Below, piece by piece: positions 1 to 9,000 of a stretch of 12,604 bases of DNA. Both the position numbers and the translations under genes were made by a program. The stretch's first letter is position 1; every line of letters begins with the position of its first letter. Origin of the DNA: an uncultured Novosphingobium sp. (GTDB taxonomy: Bacteria; Pseudomonadota; Alphaproteobacteria; Sphingomonadales; Sphingomonadaceae); the NCBI GenBank assembly GCA_937996535.1, contig CALKVF010000066.1, positions 1 through 12,604 on the forward strand, written 5' to 3'. Below the pieces are notes generated by a model. That model was not told where the DNA came from. It ran no database searches and worked only from the letters and a program-made list of their open reading frames with translations.

Positions 1-689
1 GCCAGCATCTGCGCGCGGGCTTCCTTGCCGATCACGCTCTGAAAATCGCGGACCAGTTCGGGGTAGGGGTGCGGGCCGGCGGCGGTGCCGATGATGTAGA
101 AGGTGTTATGCACGTTGGCGACCCAATCGCGCAGTGCCTCGTTCATCGCGTCCTTGAGCGTGCCTGCGCCAGCGGTGACGGGGCGCACTTCGGCGCCCAG
201 CAGCTTCATGCGGAACACGTTGGGCGCCTGGCGGGCCACGTCGGTCGCGCCCATGAACACGGTGCAGGGTAGGCCAAAGCGCGCGCAAACCGTGGCCGTT
301 GCCACGCCGTGCTGGCCGGCGCCGGTTTCGGCGATGATCCGGGTCTTGCCCATGCGGATCGCCAGCAGGATCTGGCCGATGCAATTGTTGATCTTGTGCG
401 CGCCGGTGTGGTTCAGCTCGTCGCGCTTGAACCAGACCTGGGCGCCGCCGAGATGCTCGGTCAGGCGCGGCGCGAAATACAGCGGGCTGGGCCGGCCGAC
501 ATAGTGTTCGAGCAGGTCGTCAAACTCTGCCTGGAATGCCGGGTCAGCCTTGGCCTTGTCATACTCACGCTCGAGATCAAGGATCAGCGGCATCAGCGTT
601 TCGGCCACATAGCGGCCACCGAACTGGCCGAAATGGCCGCGTTCGTCAGGCTGGGTGCGATACGAATTGGCGTTTTGCGGTGCGGTCAT
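1..689 (-). CDS. trpB: Tryptophan synthase beta subunit, N-terminal part (cut by window edge)
   Basis: TrpB joins indole (supplied by TrpA) to L-serine to make L-tryptophan, using pyridoxal phosphate. About 229 residues are present and the 3' end lies beyond position 1. The N-terminal family block (GHFGQFGGRYVAETLMP, residues 18-34) is followed by the cofactor-binding segment HTGAHKINN (94-102), in which K99 is the expected Schiff-base lysine. ETGAGQHG (121-128) carries the conserved catalytic glutamate E121. The ATG at 689 puts the family block at its usual distance from the N-terminus. No clear ribosome-binding site precedes it. trpA would be expected just beyond the left edge. Unlike a normal trpF-trpB order, a plus-strand gene with a terminator lies between this gene and trpF, so trpB must have its own promoter in 690-920 or inside the barrel gene. 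The family assignment is certain. Confidence 0.97.
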   Translation of the reverse strand, partial: MTAPQNANSYRTQPDERGHFGQFGGRYVAETLMPLILDLEREYDKAKADPAFQAEFDDLLEHYVGRPSPLYFAPRLTEHLGGAQVWFKRDELNHTGAHKINNCIGQILLAIRMGKTRIIAETGAGQHGVATATVCARFGLPCTVFMGATDVARQAPNVFRMKLLGAEVRPVTAGAGTLKDAMNEALRDWVANVHNTFYIIGTAAGPHPYPELVRDFQSVIGKEARAQML

Positions 690-760
690 GATGCCGCGTC
701 GCTTGGCAGATCGCCCCCCGGAAGTCCAGCGTTTCAGCGGGATTGCCCCGGAAAGCTGCG

Positions 761-778
761 TTACAAATATTGCTGTAA
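761..778. promoter_or_regulatory. Inverted repeat TTACA-N8-TGTAA
   Basis: TTACA (761-765) and TGTAA (774-778) form a perfect 5-base inverted repeat with eight bases between. The TGTAA core recurs at 802-806, so a shared DNA-binding protein is possible. It looks like an operator half-site pair rather than a terminator, since the arms are short and AT-rich. The function is inferred. Confidence 0.35.
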
Positions 779-788
779 AATGAATGAA

Positions 789-810
789 AATGTTGCAGTT
801 ATGTAACATT
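789..810. promoter_or_regulatory. Inverted repeat AATGTT-N10-AACATT
   Basis: AATGTT (789-794) and AACATT (805-810) are perfect inverted arms with ten bases between. The 22-base footprint is typical of a dimeric regulator site. The right half overlaps a TGTAAC motif (802-807) that also occurs inverted at 760-765. No known regulator could be assigned. Confidence 0.4.
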
Positions 811-830
811 GAAATTAACTAAAGACATAT

Positions 831-847
831 ATGAACGAAGGGTTCAT
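831..847. promoter_or_regulatory. Inverted repeat ATGAAC-N5-GTTCAT
   Basis: ATGAAC (831-836) and GTTCAT (842-847) are perfect 6-base arms around five bases. It could be a protein-binding site near the start of transcription or, if transcribed, a weak stem-loop in the leader of the barrel gene. The sequence alone does not decide between these. Confidence 0.35.
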
Positions 848-882
848 CGCTCTGACAGCTTCGGCTTCCTAGGTGCTCGTTC

Positions 883-898
883 GTCCCTTGCGAGGGGC
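883..898 (+). other. Leader hairpin just before the barrel-gene RBS
   Basis: Bases 883-888 pair with 893-898 around the loop TGCG, giving six pairs including one G-U. The hairpin ends ten bases before the AAGGAG ribosome-binding site. Stem-loops in this position are known to stabilise some outer-membrane protein mRNAs, such as E. coli ompA. A role here is inferred. Confidence 0.3.
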
Positions 899-907
899 TG
901 AATGATC

Positions 908-913
908 AAGGAG
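908..913 (+). promoter_or_regulatory. Ribosome-binding site of the barrel gene
   Basis: AAGGAG lies seven bases before the ATG at 921. This favours that ATG over the in-frame TTG at 915, which would be only one base from the motif. Confidence 0.75.
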
Positions 914-920
914 TTTGAAT

Positions 921-1382
921 ATGCGTAAGGTTCTTCTGCCGCTGCTGGCTTCGCTGGCAATCGCGAGCCCGGCCCTGGCCAACGAAACCCGAGTCGAAGC
1001 ACGCGGCGGCGCGATCTGGTCCAATGGCACGACCGAAGACACCTGGGGCATGGCCGCCGGTTATGACTTCGATCTGACCCCGGGCACCTTCGCCGGCGTC
1101 GAAGTGTCGGGTGACAAGATCGGCCAGAGCGGGACCAAGGTGGCCTGGGGCTTCACGGGCCGCGCCGGGATCAAGGCTGCAACCAGCACCAAGCTCTATG
1201 CCAACGGCGGTTACTCCACCGAGCCGTGCGATCTGTGTGAAGGATCTTGGCACGCGGGTGCGGGGATCGAACAGGGTATCGGTAACAATTTCTACGTGAA
1301 GGGCGAATATCGCCACCAATTCGTCGGCAACGCGGTTCCGGATTCGGACGCCCTGCTTGCAGGTGTCGGCATCAAGTTCTGA
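921..1382 (+). CDS. Small outer-membrane beta-barrel protein with signal peptide
   Basis: This 153-residue protein has a clear Sec signal peptide: MRK, a hydrophobic stretch at 4-15, and a likely cleavage after ALA (18-20). The mature part is about 133 residues of alternating polar and hydrophobic strands rich in Gly, Tyr and Trp. It ends in IKF, the terminal phenylalanine typical of proteins inserted by the BAM complex. The size fits an eight-stranded barrel of the porin-like/opacity (OMP_b-brl) type. The exact family and ligand are unknown. A CxxC pair (C103, C106) sits between predicted strands and is unusual for a small barrel. The gene has its own RBS, an AT-rich upstream region and a strong terminator, so it is probably a single-gene transcript. 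It lies opposite to the trp genes on both sides. The outer-membrane call is fairly safe; the role is not known. Confidence 0.8.
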   Translation: MRKVLLPLLASLAIASPALANETRVEARGGAIWSNGTTEDTWGMAAGYDFDLTPGTFAGVEVSGDKIGQSGTKVAWGFTGRAGIKAATSTKLYANGGYSTEPCDLCEGSWHAGAGIEQGIGNNFYVKGEYRHQFVGNAVPDSDALLAGVGIKF

Positions 1383-1410
1383 CGCAAGTCAGGAACAATC
1401 CACCGAGAGA

Positions 1411-1440
1411 GGGGCGGTCCGGCAACGGGCCGCCCCTTTT
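1411..1440 (+). terminator. Rho-independent terminator of the barrel gene, possibly also serving trpF
   Basis: Arms 1411-1421 and 1426-1436 pair over 11 bases with one G-U around a GCAA (GNRA) loop, followed by TTTT (1437-1440). It begins 28 bases after the barrel-gene stop. On the minus strand the same hairpin lies four bases after the trpF stop (1444). It lacks a T run in that direction, so its use by trpF is only possible. It would help insulate trpF from trpB. Confidence 0.85.
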
Positions 1441-1443
1441 CCG

Positions 1444-2085
1444 TCAGGCGCTGCGCGCGGCCGCGCAGAACGCGGCGATCCGGGCATTGTCCTTGACGCC
1501 CGGCGCGGATTCGACGCCCGATGCGGTATCGACCAGCGGCGCGCCGGTCAGCCGGGCGGCTTCAGTGACATTCGCGGGATTGAGCCCGCCCGCCAGACCC
1601 CACGGGCACGGCGCTTTCCAGGCCGAGAGCAGCGTCCAGTCAAATGACAAGCCCGATCCGCCGGGCAGCGCGCCCTTGGGGGTCTTGGCATCGAACAGCA
1701 CCAGATCGACCGCGCCAAGATAGGCCTCGGCCCGGGCCACGTCCTCACGGCTGGCCACTGGCAGGGCTTTCCACACCGGCAGGCCAAAACGCGCGCGGAC
1801 CTGCGCAGCGCGCTCGGGGCTTTCCTCGCCGTGGAGCTGCAACACATCGAGCCGGGCTGCGGCAATCGCTTCGGCAATCGCGGCGTCATCGGCGTCAAGG
1901 AACAGGCCCACCCGGTTGATCCGCCCAGCGGCGCGGGCGCCAAGGTCGGCAGCGGCACCCGGTGCCAGATAGCGCGGGCTGCGGGCGATGAAATTGAACC
2001 CCACGTGATCGGCGCGCGCCGCAATCACGGCATCGAGCGCATCGGCGGTGGTGATGCCGCAGATCTTGATCGCGGGGGCGGGCAT
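1444..2085 (-). CDS. trpF: Phosphoribosylanthranilate isomerase
   Basis: TrpF catalyses the Amadori rearrangement of phosphoribosylanthranilate to CdRP in tryptophan synthesis. It is a 213-residue TIM barrel of normal family length. Visible landmarks are KICGIT (7-12), with the catalytic cysteine C9; LQLHGEE (82-88); LFDAK (130-134), with the likely general acid D132; GGSGLSFDW (142-150); and the phosphate-binding segments LAGGLNP (164-170) and VDTASGVE (185-192). The ATG at 2085 is five bases after the pyrF stop and has no good ribosome-binding site of its own. Translation is therefore probably coupled to pyrF. In many alphaproteobacteria trpB follows directly, but here it is separated by a convergent gene and terminator. 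Confidence 0.97.
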   Translation of the reverse strand: MPAPAIKICGITTADALDAVIAARADHVGFNFIARSPRYLAPGAAADLGARAAGRINRVGLFLDADDAAIAEAIAAARLDVLQLHGEESPERAAQVRARFGLPVWKALPVASREDVARAEAYLGAVDLVLFDAKTPKGALPGGSGLSFDWTLLSAWKAPCPWGLAGGLNPANVTEAARLTGAPLVDTASGVESAPGVKDNARIAAFCAAARSA

Positions 2086-2090
2086 CGCGG

Positions 2091-2765
2091 TTAGAGCGTG
2101 GCCTCGATCGCGCGGGCGGCGGCAACCGGGTCTTCCGCGCGGCTGATCGGGCGGCCGATCACCAGCACGCTGGCCCCGTCATCGCGCGCGGCGCGCGGGG
2201 TCACGGTGCGCTTCTGATCGCCCAGTTTGCCATCGGGCAGGCGCAGGCCGGGGACCACGAAGAAGCCGTCCTTCCACTGCCGGTGAACCGCGCCGACTTC
2301 CTGGCCCGAGCAGACGATCCCGTCGAGCCCGGCCGAATGTGCGAGATCGGCCAGCCGCATCGCCTGATCATGGGCATTGCTGGCAACACCGGCAGCGGCC
2401 AGATCGGCATCATCGAGGCTGGTCAGCACGGTGACGGCCACGACCTTGCAGCGTTCGCCGGCAGCGGCCTTGGCATCTTCCATCATCGCGCGCCCGCCCG
2501 CGGCATGGATCGTGACGATCGCCGGTTCGAGCACGTGGATCGCCTGCATGGCCGAGGCGACGGTGTTGGGGATGTCGTGCAGTTTGAGATCGAGGAAGAT
2601 CGGCAGCCCGATCTTGGCGATTTCGTGAACCCCGTGATGGCCGTGGGCATAGAAGAATTCCATGCCGAGCTTGATCCCGCCGATATGGCCCTTGACCTTC
2701 TGGGCAAGGGCTTCGGCCGCATCGAGGCGCGGAAGGTCGAGAGCAAGGTAGATCGGGTTCGACAT
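2091..2765 (-). CDS. pyrF: Orotidine 5'-phosphate decarboxylase
   Basis: PyrF converts OMP to UMP, the last step of pyrimidine nucleotide synthesis. The protein is 224 residues. NPIYLALDLP (3-12) is the usual first strand, and FLDLKLHDIPNT (57-68) is the DxKxxDI active-site signature, with K61 as catalytic lysine flanked by D59 and D64. GDQKRTVTP (182-190) and VIGRPIS (202-208) form the phosphate-binding loops. The ATG at 2765 matches the family N-terminus. An upstream in-frame start would add residues encoded inside the preceding gene. The start codon is one base after the stop of the LapA-domain gene (TGA-T-ATG) and its upstream ribosome-binding signal is weak, so translational coupling is likely. 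trpF follows after five bases. Confidence 0.97.
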   Translation of the reverse strand: MSNPIYLALDLPRLDAAEALAQKVKGHIGGIKLGMEFFYAHGHHGVHEIAKIGLPIFLDLKLHDIPNTVASAMQAIHVLEPAIVTIHAAGGRAMMEDAKAAAGERCKVVAVTVLTSLDDADLAAAGVASNAHDQAMRLADLAHSAGLDGIVCSGQEVGAVHRQWKDGFFVVPGLRLPDGKLGDQKRTVTPRAARDDGASVLVIGRPISRAEDPVAAARAIEATL

Positions 2766-2766
2766 A

Positions 2767-3099
2767 TCAGTTCTGCGGGTCTTCCGAGGCGGCAGCATCA
2801 AGCTGCGTGGTGGTGGCGATCACTTGGGGGCTGCCTGTGGAGGCGGCCTTGATGCTGTTTTCGAGGCTGTTGATCCGCCGTGACAGGCGCCAGCGCCCGG
2901 CCTTGGACAGCAGCCACATCGGCAGCAGGCCCAGCACGAAGAAGAACAGCGCGGTAAACCCGACCGGCCAGTCGAAGCGCAGGAAATCGCCATTGCCCAG
3001 CGGCCAGAACCGCACGGGCGCCGTTTCCCAGTTCATCGCCACGAATGCGGTCAGCACTGCCGACACGATCACCCAGACGATCACCCGGATCACTTGCAT
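2767..3099 (-). CDS. lapA: LapA-domain inner-membrane protein
   Basis: This 110-residue protein has two hydrophobic membrane segments, about 3-22 and 46-65. A basic stretch follows (KAGRWRLSRR, 66-75), then a short helical and polar tail that is probably cytoplasmic. This matches the LapA/YciS domain (DUF1049). In E. coli, LapA works with LapB and FtsH to control turnover of LpxC and so lipopolysaccharide synthesis. E. coli lapA lies in the order lapA-lapB-pyrF. Here the gene abuts pyrF with no lapB between them, so the link to LPS control is inference. A strong AGGAGG-type ribosome-binding site precedes the ATG. Confidence in the domain is good; the function is less sure. Confidence 0.8.
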   Translation of the reverse strand: MQVIRVIVWVIVSAVLTAFVAMNWETAPVRFWPLGNGDFLRFDWPVGFTALFFFVLGLLPMWLLSKAGRWRLSRRINSLENSIKAASTGSPQVIATTTQLDAAASEDPQN

Positions 3100-3105
3100 G
3101 AAATG

Positions 3106-3112
3106 TCCTCCT
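3106..3112 (-). promoter_or_regulatory. Strong ribosome-binding site of the LapA-domain gene
   Basis: Read on the minus strand, AGGAGGA lies six bases before the ATG at 3099. It is the best ribosome-binding site in the lapA-pyrF-trpF group and may set translation for the coupled genes downstream. Confidence 0.7.
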
Positions 3113-3171
3113 GTCCCCTCAGAGGGTTGCCATCATGCTAGGCGCGATTGGCGGGCAAGGGAAGGGCGCGC

Positions 3172-4485
<1,314 letters not shown>

Positions 4486-4504
4486 GTTCGACTCCTTGAT
4501 CTAT

Positions 4505-4533
4505 CGCGCGCGGCGCTAGGGGCTGGGCGCGCG
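4505..4533. other. GC-only inverted repeat between the NRDE gene and purB
   Basis: CGCGCGC (4505-4511) and GCGCGCG (4527-4533) form a perfect 7-base stem around 15 bases, and inner bases may pair further. It lies between the NRDE-gene stop (4556) and the purB start (4485), both on the minus strand. It could slow or end transcription from the radC-NRDE unit, but there is no T run. It is only a weak terminator candidate. Confidence 0.3.
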
Positions 4534-4555
4534 CAAGGCAAGGGGCGGGGGCGAT

Positions 4556-5269
4556 TCAATCCCCCCAGTCGAAATTAAACGCGCTGCGTCCGCTCTCGCT
4601 ACCATCGGGGGCAAAGCGGCGCTCGGCAATCGTGCCGCGCCCGGCGTGGTCGATCGCGATCACGGTGGAGCAGCGGGTGCCATAGGCCGGGTTGGCGATG
4701 AACACGCCTGAAAATCCGGGCGCGGGGCCAGCCAGGTCGGCGGCGCTGTCGCGGCGGCGGTCGGCCAGCGTGGCGAACAGGGCGTCAGGATCGGTCCCGC
4801 TATCCAGCCATGCGCCAAGCGCTGCCTCTAGCCGCAGCGTCTTGCCCCAGCGGTCATCGAAGCCGCCGTTCGACATGCCGTGGATCCCGGGAGTGAGTGC
4901 GGTGGTGGCCGGCAGGGGGTGGTTCGACAGGTGCGCCGCCTCACCGGGCGCGATGGCGAGCAGGTTGAACGGGTTCATTCCGGCCAGATCGCCCAGCGGC
5001 GAACCGGTCAGCCAGTTGGTCACGAGGCTCCCGCGCGAGGCGAGGTGGGCCTTGGGAAAGCCGTCGACCCGGTAATTCGTCACCAGCGCAAAGCGCCCCG
5101 GGGCAATGCCGAGCCAGGTGCCGCCGGCTTCAAGATCGCGCCCGGCGATGATCCCGTTGTCCCAGATCGCCAGCGGGGCGGTGGGGCGGGCGTGAAATTC
5201 ATCGCGGTTGCCGATTGCGACCAGCCGCCAGCGCGGGTGCGCGTACCAGGCGATGGCGGCCACGCACAT
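4556..5269 (-). CDS. NRDE family (TANGO2-like) protein
   Basis: The 237-residue protein carries the family hallmark GNRDEFHARPTAP (20-32), followed by AGRDLEAGGTWLGI (42-55), VTNYR, and a late YGTRCSTV segment with ERRF near the C-terminus. The family includes eukaryotic TANGO2, linked to Golgi organisation and proposed heme or lipid handling. The bacterial role is unsettled. The protein begins Met-Cys. After Met removal, C2 would be the N-terminal residue, which recalls Ntn-type hydrolases; catalysis by C2 is inference. There is no signal peptide, so it is probably cytoplasmic. The ATG is one base after the radC stop (TGA-T-ATG), so the two genes are almost certainly co-transcribed and coupled. 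Confidence 0.88.
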   Translation of the reverse strand: MCVAAIAWYAHPRWRLVAIGNRDEFHARPTAPLAIWDNGIIAGRDLEAGGTWLGIAPGRFALVTNYRVDGFPKAHLASRGSLVTNWLTGSPLGDLAGMNPFNLLAIAPGEAAHLSNHPLPATTALTPGIHGMSNGGFDDRWGKTLRLEAALGAWLDSGTDPDALFATLADRRRDSAADLAGPAPGFSGVFIANPAYGTRCSTVIAIDHAGRGTIAERRFAPDGSESGRSAFNFDWGD

Positions 5270-5270
5270 A

Positions 5271-5993
5271 TCAGATCAAGCCCTTGGCGCGCAGGCTGAC
5301 ATGGCCTTCGCGCCCGATAATCACGTGATCGTGGACCGTGATGCCGAGCAGCCGCCCGGCCTCGGCGATCTTGGCGGTGATCGCGATGTCGGAGCGGCTC
5401 GGCTCGGGTGAGCCCGAGGGGTGGTTGTGCACGAGGATCAGCGCGGCGGCGCCAAGATCGAGCGCCTTCTTGACCACTTCGCGCGGATGGATCGCGGCTT
5501 CATCAAGCGAGCCATCGGAAACCAGATCATCGAGCACCAGCCGGTTCTTGGTGTTGAGATAGAGCACCCGCACCCGCTCGTGGCTCAGATGGGCCATGTC
5601 GATGGTCAGATAGTCGATCAGGGCCTGCCAACTGCCCAGCACCGGCGTCTCCTGCACCGCGGTGCGGGCTAGGCGCCGCGCGGCCAGCGCCACGATCTTG
5701 AGCGCGGCGGCGCTGGTTTCGCCCATGCCGGGATGCTGGGCCAGGGCATGGGGATCGGCATTGAGCACGCCTGCGAGGCTGCCAAAGCGGGTCAGCAGGC
5801 TCTTGGCCAGCGGCTTGGTGTCCTTGCGCGGGATCGCGGTCATCAGCAGGTATTCGATCACCTCGTGATCGCCCAGCGCCTCCTGCCCGCCAGCAAGCAG
5901 CCGAGCACGCAGCCTGGCGCGGTGGCCGGCGCTGTCATGGCCGGGGCCGGCGGCGGGGTCTGCGCGGCTGTCATCAAGCGGCAATTCATCCAT
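5271..5993 (-). CDS. radC: RadC family JAMM/MPN-domain protein
   Basis: The 240-residue protein has an N-terminal helix-hairpin-helix-like region (about 24-110) and a C-terminal JAMM (MPN+) metal-binding domain. The JAMM residues are all visible: E139, then HNHPSGSPEPSRSD (189-202), giving H189-x-H191 and D202 ten residues later, with S194. JAMM proteins include Zn-dependent deubiquitinating-type peptidases. RadC itself was once thought to act in DNA repair, but that is disputed and its function is not established. The ATG at 5993 follows GGAG; an in-frame TTG 27 bases upstream is less likely. The gene starts only 45 bases from the divergent ydbH-like gene and is followed at once by the NRDE gene. 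Confidence 0.95.
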   Translation of the reverse strand: MDELPLDDSRADPAAGPGHDSAGHRARLRARLLAGGQEALGDHEVIEYLLMTAIPRKDTKPLAKSLLTRFGSLAGVLNADPHALAQHPGMGETSAAALKIVALAARRLARTAVQETPVLGSWQALIDYLTIDMAHLSHERVRVLYLNTKNRLVLDDLVSDGSLDEAAIHPREVVKKALDLGAAALILVHNHPSGSPEPSRSDIAITAKIAEAGRLLGITVHDHVIIGREGHVSLRAKGLI

Positions 5994-6038
5994 GGCTCTC
6001 CATTGCCTTTCAAGGTCCAAGCGCGCAAGGGTATGCCA

Positions 6039-9000
6039 ATGGTCGAAGACCCCGGCGAACTGTCTGAAAACGATAAGGAAGCGTCGCCGCCGCGCCGCCG
6101 CAGGGCGCTGCGCGGGCTTGGCTGGGCGGCCACCGTGCTGGCCGCATTGCTGGCGCTGGCCTGGTTCAACCGCGCCGCAATCGTCGACCGGATCATTTCG
6201 GGACAGCTTTCAAGCCTTGGCCTTCCGGGCAAGTACCGGCTCGAATCCGCGGGGCTGGGCACGCAGGTGCTGACCGATATCGTGATCGGCGATCCGGCCC
6301 ATCCCGATCTGACAGTCGAGCGGGCCGAAGTCACCGTGGTCCCCACCTTCGGCTTGCCCACCGTGGGACGGGTCAAGCTGGTGCGGCCGCGGCTTTACGG
6401 CACGCTGCGTCAGGCCAAGGCCAGTTTCGGCAGCCTTGACCACTTGCTGTTCGCCAAGTCTGAAAAGCCCGCCGGACTTCCTGACATGGATCTGGTGCTG
6501 GTCGATGGGCGGGCCCGGCTGGCTACCGATTATGGTGTGATCGGGATCAAGGCCGAAGGGCAGGGCAACCTCAGCGACGGGTTCAGCGGGATTGTCACCG
6601 CTGCCGCGCCGCAGGCGGTTGCCGGTGGCTGCCGGATCGAACGAGCCAGCCTATACGGCACGATCAAGATCAACGCGGCCCATCCGCAATTTGCCGGCCC
6701 GTTGCGGCTGGGCACGCTCGATTGCCCGGGGCAGGGGCTGAACCTTGGCTCCAGCGCGGTGCAGGTCGAGGCGCGCACCACCCAGGCCTTCGATAGCGTG
6801 ACCGGGCGGCTGGCCTTGCGGGGCGGGGCGCTCAAGTGGAATGGCCTCGCAGCGGCGGCGCTGGATGGCACGGCGGATTTCAGCGCGGCCAAGGGTGACC
6901 TTACCGCCCGCTACCGGCTGGGCGGCAAGCAGGTGGCGGCGGCCTATGGCAGCGCCGGCGCGCTCGAACTGGAAGGCCTGCTGCGCGGGCACGATTCCTT
7001 CGCCCGGTTCGAGGGGGAGGGCGCGCTGACCGGGCAGACCCTGGCCCCGGGGCGCAATCTTGACGCCATGCTCGGGCGGATCGCCGCAGGCGGCAAGGAT
7101 AGTCTTGCCGCGCCGCTCGCCGCGCAGCTGCGCGCCGCCTTGCTGCGCGAAGCGGGCGGCAGCCGGCTTTCGGCAAACTATCTGCTGCGCGCCGATCGGC
7201 AGGGCACTTCGCTGACCATGCCGCGCGCGGTGGTGCAGGGCGGCAGCGGGGCGGCGGTGCTCGCCCTGTCACGCTTCCAGTTGCGCCGCGCGAACGATGG
7301 GGTGCTGCGCCTCTCGGGCAATGTGGCGACCGGCGGGGCGGGGCTACCCCAGCTCTCGGGCCGGATCGAAGGACGCGGCGACGGGTCGCTAGGCGGGCGC
7401 TTTACCATGGCGGAATATCGCGCGGGCGGCAGCCGGGTCGCGCTGCCCTCGCTGGTGGTCACGCAGCTGCGCGGCGGCGAGGTTGGCCTGTCGGGCTGGG
7501 CCGAACTGTCGGGCGCCTTGCCTGGCGGGCGGGTCGATCGGCTGCGCATTCCGCTGGATGGCAACTGGTCGGCGCGGCGCGGGCTGTCGCTGTGGCGGCA
7601 CTGCATGGCGCTGTCCTATGACCGGCTGGTGCTGTCGGGCCTGAGCCTTGATGCCCAGCGCCTGTCGCTCTGCCCCGGCTCGCGCGGGGCGATCCTGAGG
7701 CAGGATGCCAGCGGGCTGCACATCGCTGCCGGAACCCGCGCGCTCGCGCTGTCGGGCCGGATCGGCGGCACTGCGCTGCAACTGCGCAGCGGTCCGCTGG
7801 GGCTGGCCTGGCCCGGGGCGCTGGTGGCGCGCTCGGTCGAGGCGGAGCTGGGCGATCCCGCCAGCCCGTCGCGCCTGCGGATCGCCGATCTGCGCGCCCG
7901 GCTGGGAAGCGATATCACCGGCACCTTCGCGGGGACCGAGGCGCGGCTGGCGGCAGTGCCGCTCAACGTACTCGACGGGGCGGGGCAGTGGCGCTTTTCG
8001 GGCGGTGTGCTCGATTTGAGCGGAGCGGCGCTGCGGGTCGAGGACCGGCAAGTGGATGGCCGATTCCGGCCGCTGATCGCCCGCGATGGCCGCCTGACCC
8101 TGCGCGATGGCCAGATCGATGCCGACGTGCTGCTGCGCGAGCCGCATAGCGACCGGCAAGTGGTGCGGGCGGTGATTCGCCATGACCTTGCCCGGGCGGC
8201 CGGCCATGCCGACCTGACCTTCCCGGGGCTGGTGTTCGACCAGAAGATGCAGCCCGATACGCTGTCCGCGCTGGCGCTTGGCGTGGTGGCCAATGCGCGC
8301 GGCACGGTTACGGGAACCGGGCGGATCGATTGGACCGAGCGCGGTGTCACCAGTTCGGGCGCATTTTCGACCGATGCGCTCGATTTTGCCGCGGCCTTTG
8401 GTCCGACCCACGGGGTGAAGGGGCGGGTGGAGTTTTCCGACCTGCTCGGGCTTGTCACCCGGCCTGACCAGCGGCTGAAGATCGCCTCGATCAATCCCGG
8501 GATCGAGGTCAATGACGGCGAGGTTTCGTTCCAGCTTGAAGGCAACAACACGCTGGCGGTGAATGGCGCGCGCTGGCCGTTCGTCGATGGCACGCTCGAA
8601 TTGCTGCCGACGCGGATGGTGTTCGGCGCGGCCGAAGTGCGGCGCTATACCCTGCGCCTGACGGGGGCCAATGCCGCGCTGTTCGTGCAGCGGCTGGAGC
8701 TTGGCAACCTCTCGGCCAGCGGGTTGTTCGACGGGGAAATCCCGATCGTGTTCGATCAGGACGGCGGCCATGTGGTGGGCGGAAAACTCACCTCCCGCGC
8801 GCCGGGGGGCAATGTCTCCTACGTGGGCGAACTGACCTACAAGGATCTCTCGCCGATGGCGAACATGGCCTTCCAGTCACTGCGGTCGCTCGATTACAAG
8901 CGGATGGAGATCGGGCTTGAGGGCAACCTGGATGGCGAGATCCTGACCCGCTTGCGGTTTGACGGGGTCAGCCAGGGCAGCGGCGCCCAGCGCAACATAG

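Larger units (their letters stand above)
690..920. promoter_or_regulatory. Divergent trpB / barrel-gene regulatory region, AT-rich core
   Basis: This 231-base gap separates trpB (minus) from the outer-membrane protein gene (plus). Its core, about 761-835, is strikingly AT-rich against the GC-rich surroundings. It holds three inverted repeats, listed separately, and a small hairpin just before the plus-strand ribosome-binding site. Promoter hexamers are not clear. TTGCAG (793-798) and TTGAAA (809-814) are possible -35 elements, but neither has a convincing -10 at standard spacing. The region very probably drives the barrel gene and probably trpB as well. Exact start sites cannot be called from sequence. 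Confidence 0.55.

Noticed and set aside
309..806. Plus-strand frame opposite trpB
   Set aside because: Antisense of a definite trpB gene, with no homology pattern or ribosome-binding site.
4498..4505. GATAGATC on the minus strand, close to the alphaproteobacterial -10 pattern, before purB
   Set aside because: Transcription would start inside the purB ribosome-binding site (4492-4497), and no -35 is evident at the right distance.
5733..6038. Upstream in-frame extension of ydbH into radC
   Set aside because: The extra 102 residues are antisense to the radC start region and would place the membrane anchor far inside. The ribosome-binding site supports 6039.
7389..8771. Open frame of 460 codons on the minus strand inside ydbH, with a second one at 7616-8593
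   Set aside because: Compositionally biased (Arg, Gln, Pro, His), overlapped by another antisense frame, and opposite a coherent beta-rich protein. Best explained by codon bias of ydbH.
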